Below are positions 1 to 11,719 of a stretch of 64,000 nucleotides of DNA, piece by piece (within the stretch, counting starts at the first letter, position 1; each line of letters begins with the position of its first letter). The notes beneath the pieces were generated by a model. It worked only from the letters and a program-made list of their open reading frames with translations. It had not been told where the DNA came from and made no database searches. Location of the stretch: assembly GCF_014851395.1 (NCBI RefSeq), contig NW_024041150.1, positions 34,421,585-34,485,584 on the forward strand. The letters run 5' to 3'. Position numbers and translations under genes: made by a program. The stretch comes from Micropterus salmoides. Taxonomy: Eukaryota > Chordata > Actinopteri > Centrarchiformes > Centrarchidae.

Positions 1-2080
1 TAATTTTCTGACCTCAACATGCTTTCAAACCTGGGAGCGGATGGCACAGACTGTTTTGACGGATACAAGAGACAGAGGAGTCTTCGGGGGGGCTTGTTTC
101 CTTTGAGGTTCTCAATTAATTCTTGATTAAAACTTGAGCAGCAGCGAAGCACAGCCACCCATTTATACAGAGCACAGAGCCTCCGCCACTCTTTTTCCTT
201 CCTCCCTTATGTAACCATGGTGGCATGAAAAAGAAAGAAGATGGAGGAGAGACACAAGCCTCTGGGTATCACTGTACAAATTTAAGGGGGTGGGGGGGGG
301 CGGTCTTTTTAGAGTAAAAGAGAAAAGGTGGTTCTACAGAGAAATGCATTGCAGTGGATTGTTAGTGTTCAGAGCATGAATGCCAAGTTCAAGATCACTG
401 GTTCAATTCCAATGAAGCCAACATGCTTGTTCACCATCATGTCATGTCAAATTTCTGTTGAGCATAATAGCGACAATTTTAAGTCATCAGTGAATCCTGG
501 TTTGGAGAAAGTCAGAAATATCCCAGTTTACATTAGAGTCAAAAATACCAAAGGAGTTGCAAATTTGTGTTTTCAAAGTGTGTTTTAAATTACTATGAAG
601 GACTTAAAATCAACCTTCTTCATTGGCTTTTAAGCCAAATCAGTAAATATCAAAAACAATGATTCTTAGGTACATGCGCCATATTCATCTCTTACCAAAA
701 GTAAAATTGTCAGCCTGGGTGTAGTTACTCGTTAACAATACAGCAAAGGAATAAATGTCTCTGTGGAATGAAAATGAAGAATAATAATTTGGGCACGATA
801 AGTAAGTCTGAGTGCTTAAATGGTGACAGTTTAGCAATATTTGTTCAGACAGCAAAACAACATGTTGAGTACAAGATGGACAGACTTTTGACAGGGAAAA
901 GCAAAGCAGGTGATGCTCATCAAGCAAACACTTCACATCCAAAATACGAAGAAGCCTATCTTGCGCTCAAGTTCACTACCAGTGTAGAGCCTCATGTTTG
1001 TGTCTAAAACTCAGGCAGTTTGGGCAACGTTTTGTGATTTGCACGGCAGAAGAAAAACCACCGACAGATGGAGTCCCCATTCTTAATTCCGCCTACAAAG
1101 GTCTGATTGAGATGTGGGCAGCGAGTCAGAGGTCTGGAACCAAGACGGAACCTAATGAGAAACGTGTGTGAAATGCAGTAAATGTTCTTGATGATATTAT
1201 TGGAATCAAATTCAAGACGGGAAAAAAAAGTTTTGGAAAAACTGACTTTGAGGAATGGTTTTAATATCTTCAAAGCATCATAACATGCATGGTTTGGAGC
1301 TGAGTGGGACCTACAAAGTCAGTCACAAAATTTATCCTGGTGATGAGGGAGCGCACCCATTGACCTCCCCGCTCTCAATACACCCTGACAGAAAGGAAGA
1401 GAGACTGAGGAAAACAAGAGAGGTGAGAGAGGATAGAAACGCCCGGCGATACTTCCAGCTGACACAGAGAAAACACAGGAGTGATACTTTCTTCTGCCGC
1501 CCACTGTCACAACAGGGAGAGAGATGGCACACACACACATACGCACATCCTCATGAAGACACACACACACAAACTTTTCGATCTCCAACATATTCAAGCG
1601 TGAACAAGTTTGACAGTCCACACTGTATGGTGTCCATGCTACATACAAAGCTTACATGCACAAACACTACAAACAAACAAAAGTGCAGAAAATAGACAAA
1701 AAGTTTCGCAATACACCTACTCTATACTGACACACATTCGCAAACACACACATGCATTAGCGAGGTGTTGCATGAACTTATTTTCCTCTAAGGCCCATTA
1801 CTAATTCATCCCCCTCTGTGTGAGTAGGAGTGTCAGCAGAGTGGACACAGATTTGGACAAGCTGTTATCGACAGACGCACACACACACATGCACACACAC
1901 GAATGAATGAACGCAAGTTACCCATTGCTCATATTTCATCGCCCATGTACTCTCACAGATTTTGTGTATGCCTGCTAAAAATACATCTGTGCATCTTTCA
2001 CACACTTGTGAGGAAATGTCATGTGGTTGACAGGCCAGGAGCTACTGGCGTATGCCAAGTGCTGACCTGGTTTTTGAAGG
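1..2080. other. Gene-free sequence, mostly single copy
   Basis: No coding region, RNA gene or recognisable mobile element was found. Open frames here are short and have no familiar motif. The segment contains a short G-rich run (286-303) and loose CA-rich patches near 1530-1575 and 1880-1900. It may be intergenic or intronic. Confidence 0.6.
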
Positions 2081-2084
2081 TTGG

Positions 2085-2212
2085 TTTTAGGTTTCAGGTT
2101 ACAATCAGGTTAAGGGTAAGGTTAGGCATGTAGTTGTGATGGTTAAGGTTAAGGTAAGGGTCTAGAGAAGGCATTATGTCATTGAGATGTCCCCACAGGG
2201 ATAGAGGAAAAA

Positions 2213-2213
<1 letters not shown>
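2085..2213 (+). repeat. Interspersed repeat leading into a (GT)n array, copy 1
   Basis: The segment is rich in GGTTAAGG/GGTTAGG words, followed by a TGTCCCCACAGGG motif that runs straight into a (TG)n array. A diverged copy in the opposite orientation lies at about 11490-11690 and also borders CA/GT DNA. I recognise this arrangement from many teleost genomes, but I cannot assign a named family. The left boundary is uncertain, and the repeat may begin near 1990. Confidence 0.5.

Positions 2214-2263
<50 letters not shown>
2214..2263. repeat. (TG)n microsatellite
   Basis: About 25 uninterrupted TG units directly follow the repeat at 2085-2213. The array ends in a GCGTGCACGCGC segment of alternating purine and pyrimidine, which is a Z-DNA-prone composition. 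Confidence 0.95.
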
Positions 2264-2267
<4 letters not shown>

Positions 2268-2392
2268 CACGCGCACATTTGTGAATGATGGGCTTATGAG
2301 GCACTGTTAGCACTAGCCCAGTGCTCAGCAGACTCATTTATGCTCATCTTAAATAACACTGTCACTGCAAACTGAAAAGCCTGGCTAAAACA

Positions 2393-2394
<2 letters not shown>

Positions 2395-2475
<81 letters not shown>
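2395..2475. repeat. Long (GT)n microsatellite
   Basis: About 40 uninterrupted GT units, the longest pure dinucleotide array in the window. Its purity and length suggest it is highly length-polymorphic. Confidence 0.97.
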
Positions 2476-2478
<3 letters not shown>

Positions 2479-3747
2479 GCCTTGTGCTTTGTCCCAGTTA
2501 ATGCAAGCCGTGCAGTAAACTAGATTTACTGACGACACTGAGACCCATAACCGAACATTAGTCGTCCTTCTGGGTATCGTTACCGAAATGAACCAGGCTT
2601 CCTGCGCTATGACATTATCCTTACTGACCCTTGTTGTAACCACTGAGTAACAACAAAGGTCGTGTAGATAATATAACTGAACTGTGAGAGTCTTTGCTAT
2701 CAAGGTGATAAAGCACCAGAACCTATAACTGAGTGAAAATTCAGAAAATACGTGCTAAAATGTGGATATCTCTATACTTTTTTGTACCAACCGAAGTATC
2801 TGTAGGACAGAGTATCTTTACAAAACTTTACAGTGCTGGCGCTGAATGTTGCTCAGACTTATACTCTTCTTCACTTATTATTTGATCAGGCTGTTTCTGA
2901 TCAAAATATTTATGTTTCCAATTTTACAAAACAATTTTTACACTATTATATTATCTACTTCTACACTATTCTATAAGCAGAGTTCTTGTATGGTTGTCTA
3001 AATTTCTATGGCTAAGATATTAAAAAAGTATTGGTTAGCATCTGTACCAAGACTTAAGTATTGTATATAAACATTTCAAATAATACCTAACCCTATGTTT
3101 AAGGTTAGGGGTAATAGTGCCTTTTCACATTTTTTCACTACATTTCTGTTGATATTAATCAATTTTATTAGATAAGAACTTTACAGCCAAATGATAACTT
3201 AAGTTTTGCATTTGTAGATAAAATTGACTTTTTGATTTTGACTGGTGGGCTTTAGTGAACATCTAGTCCATAAACCAGTGGGACAAAAATCAGTTAATGA
3301 AAATTGAGGTGGATTAAGCAACAAAAAGTAGCACACAACAACCTTTTGACGTTGCCAATCTAATTTAATCTGAGTCACATTGTTGTTTAAAGCTGCATAA
3401 AGTTGTAATCATTTAACATTTTTTGTGACTCTGCCCGTGCCAGAGCAGCCTACTCACCCTGGTGGCTGAATGAGCAATTAGCTGAGTGTGAATCTGAGGT
3501 GTTGTGGCACGAAAGGTACACAGGAAGCCGCGGGTTTCTTCCTGCTATGATTGACCAATGATGACGCACGGTGAGTCAGGAAAGGACAAGTGTGAGGAGT
3601 ATGTCAGATTAGATTTGTGATGCATATTGGCACAAAAACGTTTGAACTTTACCACTAATGTCCCACTTACTCATCTGTAACTGATACATTATCTGTATAA
3701 TGACATCGGATCAAAAGCTTTTGCATTCACCATTGATAAGCGTTTAA
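2476..3747. other. Gene-free single-copy AT-rich sequence
   Basis: No gene, RNA gene or familiar repeat is visible. Short open frames have no recognisable similarity. Confidence 0.55.
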
Positions 3748-3970
3748 ACCAAAAGTTACTGGTGTTTTAGCCATAGTTTGGTCCAGTACTTAGTGATGTT
3801 GTTAACCCGGGTTTGGTCCAATATTATTGGTGTTTTAGACCTGGTTCGGTCCCGTATTTACAGGTGATTAAGTGTTTTTTTGGTGAATGGTTTGGTCCAA
3901 TATATTTTGGTGTTTTTTGTCTGATTTGGTCAGATATTTACTGGTATAAACCTGGGTTCGTCCAATAGTC
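3748..3970 (+). repeat. Decayed ~33-bp minisatellite
   Basis: A unit of the form TTTGGTCCAATATTTACTGGTGTTTT...CCTGG recurs. Recognisable starts (TTTGGTCC or TTCGGTCC) lie at about 3777, 3812, 3845, 3891, 3925 and 3956, giving spacings of 35, 33, 46, 34 and 31 bp. A partial unit precedes the first start. The fourth unit carries a ~12-bp insertion. Units differ from each other by roughly a quarter of positions, so the array is old. No open frame of interest crosses it. Confidence 0.75.
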
Positions 3971-5440
3971 TGAATATATCTGTATTTTTTGTCTTGCTGG
4001 CTGTTTGGGTCTTTTTACCAAACATGCGTTCACTTTTTCTCTCCTCAGTTTCTTGCTGTGCATGTAGCATCCATTAAGCTTGTATGAGTTCATTACAGAT
4101 TGCATGTCAGGACTAAAGACACGTCCCACTACTTTCTCCACTACTGCTGTAAATAGAGAAGGATGGCGCCATCTTCTTCAACAAATCTATCTTCCAACCA
4201 TCTATGGTGAAGTTTCTAGTACAGGTGTGTTTGTTATTCTTTTGTTGCAGCAGTGTTTCATGTAGAGTTGACTTTCCCTCTTCTACTGGCAGTGTGCTCT
4301 GCTATTCTCTGACCAATGCTGCTACAAGTTTCCTATCCAGAATACAACATGGAAAACAAGAGTGCTTATTTGGACCCATACTTCTGTCTTTGGGAAAATC
4401 TTAATGCGATACGTATTTGTGCTGTTGTTAATGGGAGTCTCACACTCCGCCCAAAAGTAACAAGATTCCAGTTTCTGTTTCTGTTAAACATAAGTCAAAG
4501 TCTTATGGAGGGCGTGATATTATTGAAATGTATAACACCTCAGAGTGCCCTGGTACCACACCATTAAGCCAGGGCTGTGCTTTCTTTCTCTGAAGTTCCC
4601 TATCAGAATAAAGGTAAAAATGTCCCAAAAATTATTTATAAAAACCTCTTCAAATGTGTCAATATTCAACTTTGTATCGGAGGTTTACCTGGCTTATTGA
4701 TCAAAATGTTATTAGTTTATATCCAAACCCCTGTCAGTGTCTGACACAAATCACCTAACAAAACCATTGGTGTCACACAAGGTAGAGTCACATTCATGCA
4801 TAACTGTCTGACAATTCAAGAATGAAATGAAAAATCAAGGCCACTTCTGCCTTATAATTTTTCATTTCACAGACTTGAAGGCACATTTTCCCCCTGAGTG
4901 CCCATTAACTTTGATCCATGCGGGACATGTGGGACATTTCTTAGTGAAATATGGAGAAAAAAGCGTAAACATATTCATTAAAGATCTTGTGCAGAATGCA
5001 GTGCAGCTCTCATGAAGAGGGTTTTTGAAAGGACTTGAAGTCCCAGCTGTGGCATACAACGATATCTGAGTATTTTAAGGAGACTTTGGCTAAATAAGAT
5101 GAAGAATGCTAATTAATGTACCCGCTGCTCTGGACACAGGCGTGAATGTTCCCTCATAGCACATCAGATTGACTCTAAGTGGCTAAATTGGTGGAAAATT
5201 GAGTGCGTACATGTGTGTTTATGGGTGTGTTTGTGTATGCATGCATACACTTCTGACTGCTGCAGCCAGTGGCCTCCCTGCAGCTCAGTGCTGCCCCCTG
5301 CAGGAGAAGCAGGTATAAAACACAGACAATGACTTGAGTAAGCCACTAACTGCATCAATGATTTATGTGATCATTTTATGTGAAGAGGCAGCTACCTGAA
5401 GCTTTAAAACAGAACTTTATGGATATTTTATGAGCTTTTG
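3971..5440. other. Gene-free sequence
   Basis: No supported gene. Several 60-85-codon frames occur (for example 4316-4567 plus), but none shows a recognisable domain or compelling splice context. A short GT/CA-rich patch lies at 5200-5245. Confidence 0.5.
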
Positions 5441-5449
5441 TCTGCAATC

Positions 5450-5688
5450 TTTTGTTTCAATATTTGTCATTTGTTTTCCTGCATTATATGATATTAAACT
5501 GAAAATATTTGGATTTTGGACAGTTTTTTGGACAAAACACGCAATTTCAAGATGTCACCTTGGGCTACGGGAAACTGTCACATCCCTCAATATTTTACAG
5601 CTAACAATGAATCAAGAAAATAAATGGCAGATTATTCAATAATAAATATAATATATATAATATAATATAATGCTGTTAGTTGCAGCTC
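5450..5688 (-). mobile_element. Old hAT-like non-autonomous element (GCTGCAACTAA family), partial
   Basis: Read on the minus strand the segment starts AGAGCTGCAACTAACAG, then has the GATTATT/GATTAAT-type AT-rich stretch and the internal motif GTTTTGTCCAAAA. The same order of motifs occurs at 22644-22923 (minus), 34657-34955 (plus) and 41597-42248 (minus). The family is very common in teleosts and has AGGGCTGCAACTA-type termini, so I infer hAT ancestry. This copy has an internal AT-repeat expansion near 5640-5670 and an unclear 3' end. Confidence 0.6.
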
Positions 5689-6720
5689 TACATGACATTA
5701 GATTCATGACCTTTAATAAAACCAAAATGACAAAACAAAGGCATGCTGTATGTAGCAATAGAGTCCTCACACAACTAAAAAAAACAGATATAGGGAACAA
5801 ACAACATGAAAATGCACAGGACTCAAATTAGTCTGGTGATATTGTTTATTTTTCTTACTGTCTTACTAAATTCCATTGAAAGACCAAAGATAAAAATTAA
5901 TTGATGTTTCTACCCACTGACAAGTATTGTGTCTGTATCCAAGGCCTGACATATCTTATTTTACTGTACCATAGAGCGCTATATGCTCGTCCAAAACAAA
6001 CACACTATTTTGACTCAATCCCACATACACCATCCTGCTACTGCATATACTCTCTAGTGCACTAAATATGCGTTAATCCGCCATTGAACATAGTCCCCAA
6101 CAAATGCATTATTTACTCCTGTTTTAGCAGCGTTTGCTAAAAATGACCAGCTGTTTTAGCCAATTAGCTTTTTTAAAAATAAAAATAAATTTACATCTTC
6201 AGTAGGGACAATGGGCTTTGGGCTGAGAGCCAAATACAATGTATGGGAGTCAGAAAGCATTAACAAACACAATCAGTTGATTTTGGTCATTTCATGCGAT
6301 ATGTTGACAGTAACAAAATAAAGAATTGCTTGTTCTTATCTTAGAATAGCTTCTCCTTTAATCTTTCATTATTTTAAGGACACCTCAAAAAGTATTAGAG
6401 CACAACAATCAATAAAAGTTTTCTGTTTCCTTAAATGTGCTATACATGTAATAAAATACAAAACAAAGACAAATATGTCAACAGATGTTACAGGCGTACT
6501 AGCTTGAAGTAAAAAGCACAACACTTTGGAGAACCCTGACAATGATTTTGAGAGACAGCTTATTAACGGACGGATGTTTCATCTGAAGCAAATGTTATCA
6601 CACAAATACAGTTCCTAAATCAATACACACACATTCACTAAAAGGGTGTATATTCCTCTCCTGTACAGTGAGACCTGGCTGTCTAAAGTTATTAGACCCT
6701 AGAAGTAATTTATAGTGACA
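5689..6720. other. Gene-free sequence
   Basis: AT-rich single-copy DNA with no recognisable gene or repeat. Confidence 0.55.
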
Positions 6721-6721
6721 T

Positions 6722-6990
6722 GAGCCACAATTCATCCTCGCCCTCCCTCCTTTCACTCGTTTATCCTCCACCTCCCTCTTTCTCTAAATCACTTCCCTTC
6801 TTCCTTCCTCTCTTTTTCCACGTCTCGCATGATTTCATCCTTTATGCCCTCAATCACACAAACTTCCTCCTTTCCACTTCTCTCTATCGCTTCCTGCTCT
6901 CCTTTCCCCCTGTCATCGCTCACTTATTCCCCAGAGCTTTCCGTTCTCTCCCTCTTTCTTCTTCTGTCATATCTCCCTTCATTACGCGCA
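6722..6990 (+). repeat. Pyrimidine-rich tract
   Basis: About 270 bp dominated by C and T on the plus strand, then CA-rich DNA. It produces long stop-free frames in more than one phase, with Ser/Leu/Pro-rich translations, as expected of CT-rich DNA rather than of genes. A pure polypurine/polypyrimidine tract of this kind can adopt triplex structure. Confidence 0.7.
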
Positions 6991-7060
6991 CACACACACC
7001 TACACACACAAAATGGAGGACAAGTGAGAGGGTGGAGTAATGGAATTGAGTGTAATGAGG

Positions 7061-7062
<2 letters not shown>

Positions 7063-7118
<56 letters not shown>
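7063..7118. repeat. (GT)n microsatellite
   Basis: About 28 uninterrupted GT units. Confidence 0.97.
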
Positions 7119-7121
<3 letters not shown>

Positions 7122-7266
7122 CACAGGGATAATCCACCTGGCTCAGCCACCATGGATAATAAGCTCCACTGAACTGAACACAAACAAAACAATTGACATG
7201 CCAAATGGCCATTTTGTGAATATAGATGTATAGATTTTGTGTGCACGTGTGTGTGCGTGTGCATGA

Positions 7267-7270
<4 letters not shown>

Positions 7271-7309
<39 letters not shown>

Positions 7310-7318
7310 TGTGTGTGT
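7271..7318. repeat. (GT)n microsatellite with one TTTG interruption
   Basis: About 23 GT units with one T substitution, preceded by degenerate GTGTGCGTG DNA from about 7240. Confidence 0.95.
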
Positions 7319-7319
7319 C

Positions 7320-7646
7320 AGTCAGGGCCTAACTGAGGAGCTGTATACACTCAGCCTGTTTGCTAACAGGAACAAAGACCTAATTTTATGCTAATAAGTG
7401 ATTCAGAGATTTACGTCACTTTGATTGTGATGGTTAGTTGAACAAGTAGATTTTTAACGTGACTCACTATTGCGAACCCACACATATACACACACACTGG
7501 CTTCCTCTACTAATCTGGCACATGGAGACAATGTCTGTAATTTTGAAATTAATAACCATTATTATGCCACGGTTGCCATGGATACAGCTGATTCAGGCTG
7601 GCGGGAAATGGCAGAGACACATTTAAATTCACACACACAAACAGGT
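7320..7646. other. Single-copy sequence between two dinucleotide arrays
   Basis: No gene seen. It contains a POU/octamer-like ATGCTAAT at about 7389-7396 and a near-consensus RFX X-box (GTTGCCATGGATAC, 7572-7585; one mismatch to GTTGCCATGGNAAC). Either may occur by chance; see findings. Confidence 0.4.

Positions 7647-7679
<33 letters not shown>
7647..7679. repeat. (CA)n microsatellite
   Basis: About 16 uninterrupted CA units. Confidence 0.95.
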
Positions 7680-7680
<1 letters not shown>

Positions 7681-7689
7681 GCATAAATG

Positions 7690-10600
7690 ACTAATCATTT
7701 CAGTGACATTACATGTTGGGTTTACTCGTGTGCGTTTGTGTGTTAATGTAATACACAGTTTATATGGATATTGTAGGCTAATGCTTAAATGCAACTGCAA
7801 TTGCTTATTTCTAATATTTTGTGTCCATTGAATAAAAGTTTTTTTCTCCACATTTTACTGTATTGGTGCCAACAAAATGTCAAACTTGAAACCAGTGTTT
7901 CAACCAGAAGTTCATTGGTTTAATTGTAAAATGGCCTCTGGTGCAGCATTTAGACCTCCACTGGGCACTAAAACTCTTCAATAAAACCAGACTTAATTAA
8001 TTGAAGCTCTGTTAGTCTCTGCAGGTGTTCACAGCAAGGTGAACCTTTCCTGCATATTAATCCTTTAAATGGAAAATTGATCATGAACATAACAAAACTA
8101 AATAAAAGCTGTGGTCAGGGACATAAGACATGACTCACTAATATCTAGGATTTAATAAAAGGCTGATATCAAAACAGAGAAAAAGACAGAGAGAGAGAGT
8201 CACTGCTGCACACAGTCTGGCTGATCAGTATTAAAGTTTAAATTTCCTTACACAACCTCATCTCATTGTGACCATTTCCAGTTAACTCCATCTCTCCCAA
8301 TCTGTGAAAACTGATAAGATTATCTTTCTTTTCCTTTCTTATGTCTTTTAATTACCACAAAATGAACATACGGTATATTGTGATCTTTCACTCATTTTCA
8401 TATCAGCTGAATCAGACCCTGACATGTTTCGCCTTGCGATAAATCTAATGAGGGTGTATGTGTCCTTCATTGTGCGACATGTAATCTGCTCTTTGTCTTT
8501 GAAGGCTGATGCTATCAAACGCTACCAAAGTCAGTCCCTTTTTTTGAACCAACTCTTCTACAGTGGAACCAACAGCAGCATTACTTGTGATTTCCGCCAT
8601 GTGTGTTGGTTCTGTACAAAATCATGGCATAAATGCATCAACGTGTTGCCGGTTTTATCATGAATAATATGACATGGCACACACCTACGTCACATGCAAA
8701 TGAGAACGTAGATTCCGGGTAACATTCACAACGCTAAAAATGCTTTAAAAAATCTGAACGGTGGAAATTATTAATTTTTCTTAATATAAAATGTGAACAT
8801 AACATTTATTTTCCAGAAATGCAGGACAATTAATCCAGCAGATTTAAACTGCCACAGTTTAGAGGACATGCAAGTTTGAAAGCTCAGTAAAGCTCACCCC
8901 TGACTCATCAACTACTATTCCCTTGAGCAAGGCATTTCAGGCATGAGGAGACTTATTTAGCCGATGGAGTTCTCAAAAGTGAAAAAGTATATAAATGCAA
9001 AGCAGGCTGTTGTGTATTCCACATATGCAACTTTCCTTGATTAATAACAGTTTAAATACAGTCCAGCGGTAAACAAATCCAGATTGGTTAAATATGGTGT
9101 GGAATATCTAATAACCACAATGATCTAATGTGCCGTGCTGCCAATGATTGAGTCATTTTCAGATCCACCTTAAAAGGGAAAAAGGCATGATTTCAGACAG
9201 TCCAACGTTGAAGTTAAAAAGCTGTTTCCCAAAGCAGGATTCCTAATCTTTGATGTCATTAATTTTCTGCAGCAGCACCGCTGGCTGTGTACGAGCATCT
9301 GACTTTGTGTTATGTGAGCTTCTCGACCCAAATATGAGTTTTATCTTAATTTGTACTCGTCTCTGAACTACAAAATCCCCTCAGATCCCCTTAAAACTCC
9401 CCTTCAGTGATAATCTCGCATCATTTCAGTCAAAATGAGGTCAGCAGCAGTACAGATACACGAAGGCTGTTTGAAGGTGCTGCGTGGAGCATTTAACAAC
9501 AACAAATTAGTAACAGAATCATGCTGAGGCAATGGTATGATTACCATAAACCAATGAGGTAATCGCAAAGAAGACTTGTACATTTTACTCTTTGAACCAA
9601 CAGGCCAGATTTAAAGGAAAATCTGCTGGATTAAGACTTTGTTCTTTGACTATGATCACTATTGTTAAGATATTTGTTGTATTTTCAGTTTAAATTTACT
9701 GTCATCTCATATTTATTTATATTTATCAACTCTACTAGTAAAGTTTATTCCTCAGCTGTAAAATGTCCCACTTCAACATAGCTTTGTCACAACTCTTAAC
9801 CAAAATAGTTGCTTAATGTCGGGGGCGGAGCTAGACTCTCAAAACAGTGGGGCGGAGCTTCACCAAGGGGCCCACCTGCTACCAAGTCATTTAAACCAAT
9901 TCAACAATAAACACAGTTAAATCAGACAAAAAAAGAAACAACTATGCAGCCTACTTAACCATAGTAGAAGCACAAAAAGCATGAACTAATCACCAAATCA
10001 ACAAAATCTAAACATGCAAAATCTGGCAGGCAAAACGCTCTTATTCTGAAATGCTCCCTAGTTGCTAGATGCAGCCGTCAAGACAAGAAACGAAAGCGGG
10101 TCACAGAGAGCTGTGAAGGTAGAAGAAGTACAAAAAGACATATTAAAAACAAGTCATTAACGTGGGGCAGGCAGTACGCTCCGCTGCTGAAACACTTCTG
10201 AGGGTGTGTGAGTTGCCGCCGGAACTAAACCGCTGCACACTGTGTGAGTCCGGGGAGATGCATAATATCCTACATCCATCCCTCAGAATTCCCATGATGC
10301 ATGAGGGTGAAGCGAGTTTTGTAAAAGTTTGAAAATTTGTATTTGTTTGAAATACAAATGTTACTTTATGATTTATGTTAAACGTGTCTCCTTAGAATAT
10401 AGTGTTTTTTGTTGGTAGTTGTCATTCTTATGGTGGTTTACTATTGAAACCAGGAGTGATGGGACTGTTGCATTTGATAAGAGCTGCTGAATTTTGCCAG
10501 ACCAGGGAATACATGAAGCCTTTCCGATCGGCTGTGTCGAGAATCAACTGAGTTAAACTTCATGGCCCATCGAAGGTCAAGAATGAACTTTTAAGTTAAA

Positions 10601-10980
10601 CTTAAACAAATGTTTGAATATCAACCATTTCTTCCTCAAATCTTCTTTTGTGTGACATTTTATTTCTATTCTCTTCTTCTCACTAATCTCTTTCACTTTC
10701 CCTCTAAAGGTATTTCAGGTTTTCAGCTTTAGATTTTGTATTTTTTCCATTGTTTTTATGCAAAATTCCATTGTTTTTATTCTTTTGAAGTTGTAATGAT
10801 CCCAATCTAAAAGTTTTATCTTAAATTTACTGAAGTCAATTGTAGGGGTTTTCACTCAGGGTCCTTTGTAACTTCGACAGACCCTACTAACTCATGTCCA
10901 GACAATTAGGATGGACATGACATGATGAAGGTGTCACCGACCGCAGCTGTAAATTCAGACACCAAACACACTGCATACAC
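7690..10980. other. 3.3-kb gene-free stretch
   Basis: No gene recognised, and few open frames pass 60 codons. A GAGCAAGGCATTTCA motif near 8932 followed by an AAAAGTATATAAATGC end (about 8980-8998) resembles a worn tRNA-SINE 3' part, but only faintly. A slightly CpG-richer patch lies at 10080-10320 without a recognisable promoter. GGGGGCGGAGC-type words occur at 9820-9860. Confidence 0.45.
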
Positions 10981-11300
10981 ACACACAGTCAATGATTATT
11001 TATCACAGTGATTGATAACACATACTGCAGGTATCACCGGGCAATGCCCTCAAGGCTGACTCAGCTGCTTCTGCCAGAGGACGTTGTTTTGGAAGTTTGT
11101 ACGTGTGTGCATGTGCATGGGAAACCAAGGGGAGGGTTTGTATCTGTGTACGCGTTGCCCCTCTCGCCCCAGAGGAAACAGACTGCGGCAAATAGACAGG
11201 ATGTGATGTCACGGTTCTTCCAAGGTCAATGGCTATACCCGTTGCTCTTCACAACCCTGCCCAATTCACTTTCTGCCTCACACACGAGCACCTACACACG

Positions 11301-11324
11301 CACACACACACACACACACACACA
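11301..11324. repeat. (CA)n microsatellite
   Basis: Twelve pure CA units, preceded by imperfect CA-rich sequence. Confidence 0.9.
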
Positions 11325-11430
11325 GTCTTTCCCCAGCCAAGGTCCCTCTCTGTGACCTTTTAACTCCAACAGCGGAGGTCGATGTGCACTCATCCTGCTG
11401 TAGTCCATAAATTTTCCTTTATTGCTTTAC

Positions 11431-11432
<2 letters not shown>

Positions 11433-11470
<38 letters not shown>
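11433..11470. repeat. (CA)n microsatellite
   Basis: About 19 uninterrupted CA units. Confidence 0.95.
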
Positions 11471-11472
<2 letters not shown>

Positions 11473-11489
11473 CGTGTTTACATCAAATC

Positions 11490-11690
11490 AGAGGAAATTA
11501 CACTTACATTAATTTCCTCACCATAACCATAACGACTACTTGCCTAACCCTCACCATAAACCAAGTGTTTACCCTAAAATGTAATGATTTACGTTTTGGG
11601 GTCTTGCATTTTGTCCCTGTTAGGAAGGCAAGTCCCCATAATGTGACTGTGTGAACAGATTTATGTCCCCACAACACGAGTAATACGTGC
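11490..11690 (-). repeat. Interspersed repeat between CA arrays, copy 2
   Basis: On the minus strand this reads (GT)n, GTTGTGGGGACATAAAT, GGGGACTTGCC, then GGTGAGGGTTAGGCAAGTAGT and GTTATGGTTATGGTGAGG. It is the same family as 2085-2213 in opposite orientation. The shared GGTTAGGCA(A/T)GTAGT word and the dinucleotide borders support common origin. The 172-codon frame across it (minus, 12022 to 11504) is not credible as a gene because half of it is CVCVCV-type translation. Confidence 0.55.
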
Positions 11691-11691
11691 T

Positions 11692-11711
11692 CACACACAC
11701 ACACACACACA
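11692..11711. repeat. (CA)n microsatellite
   Basis: Ten pure CA units at the edge of the 11490-11690 repeat. Further CA-rich patches lie at 11780-11804. Confidence 0.9.
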
Positions 11712-11719
11712 TTGACCCT

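Noticed and set aside
3085..3115. Telomere-like CCTAACCC/GGTTAGGGG words
   Set aside because: Single isolated words separated by unrelated sequence, not a tandem telomeric array.
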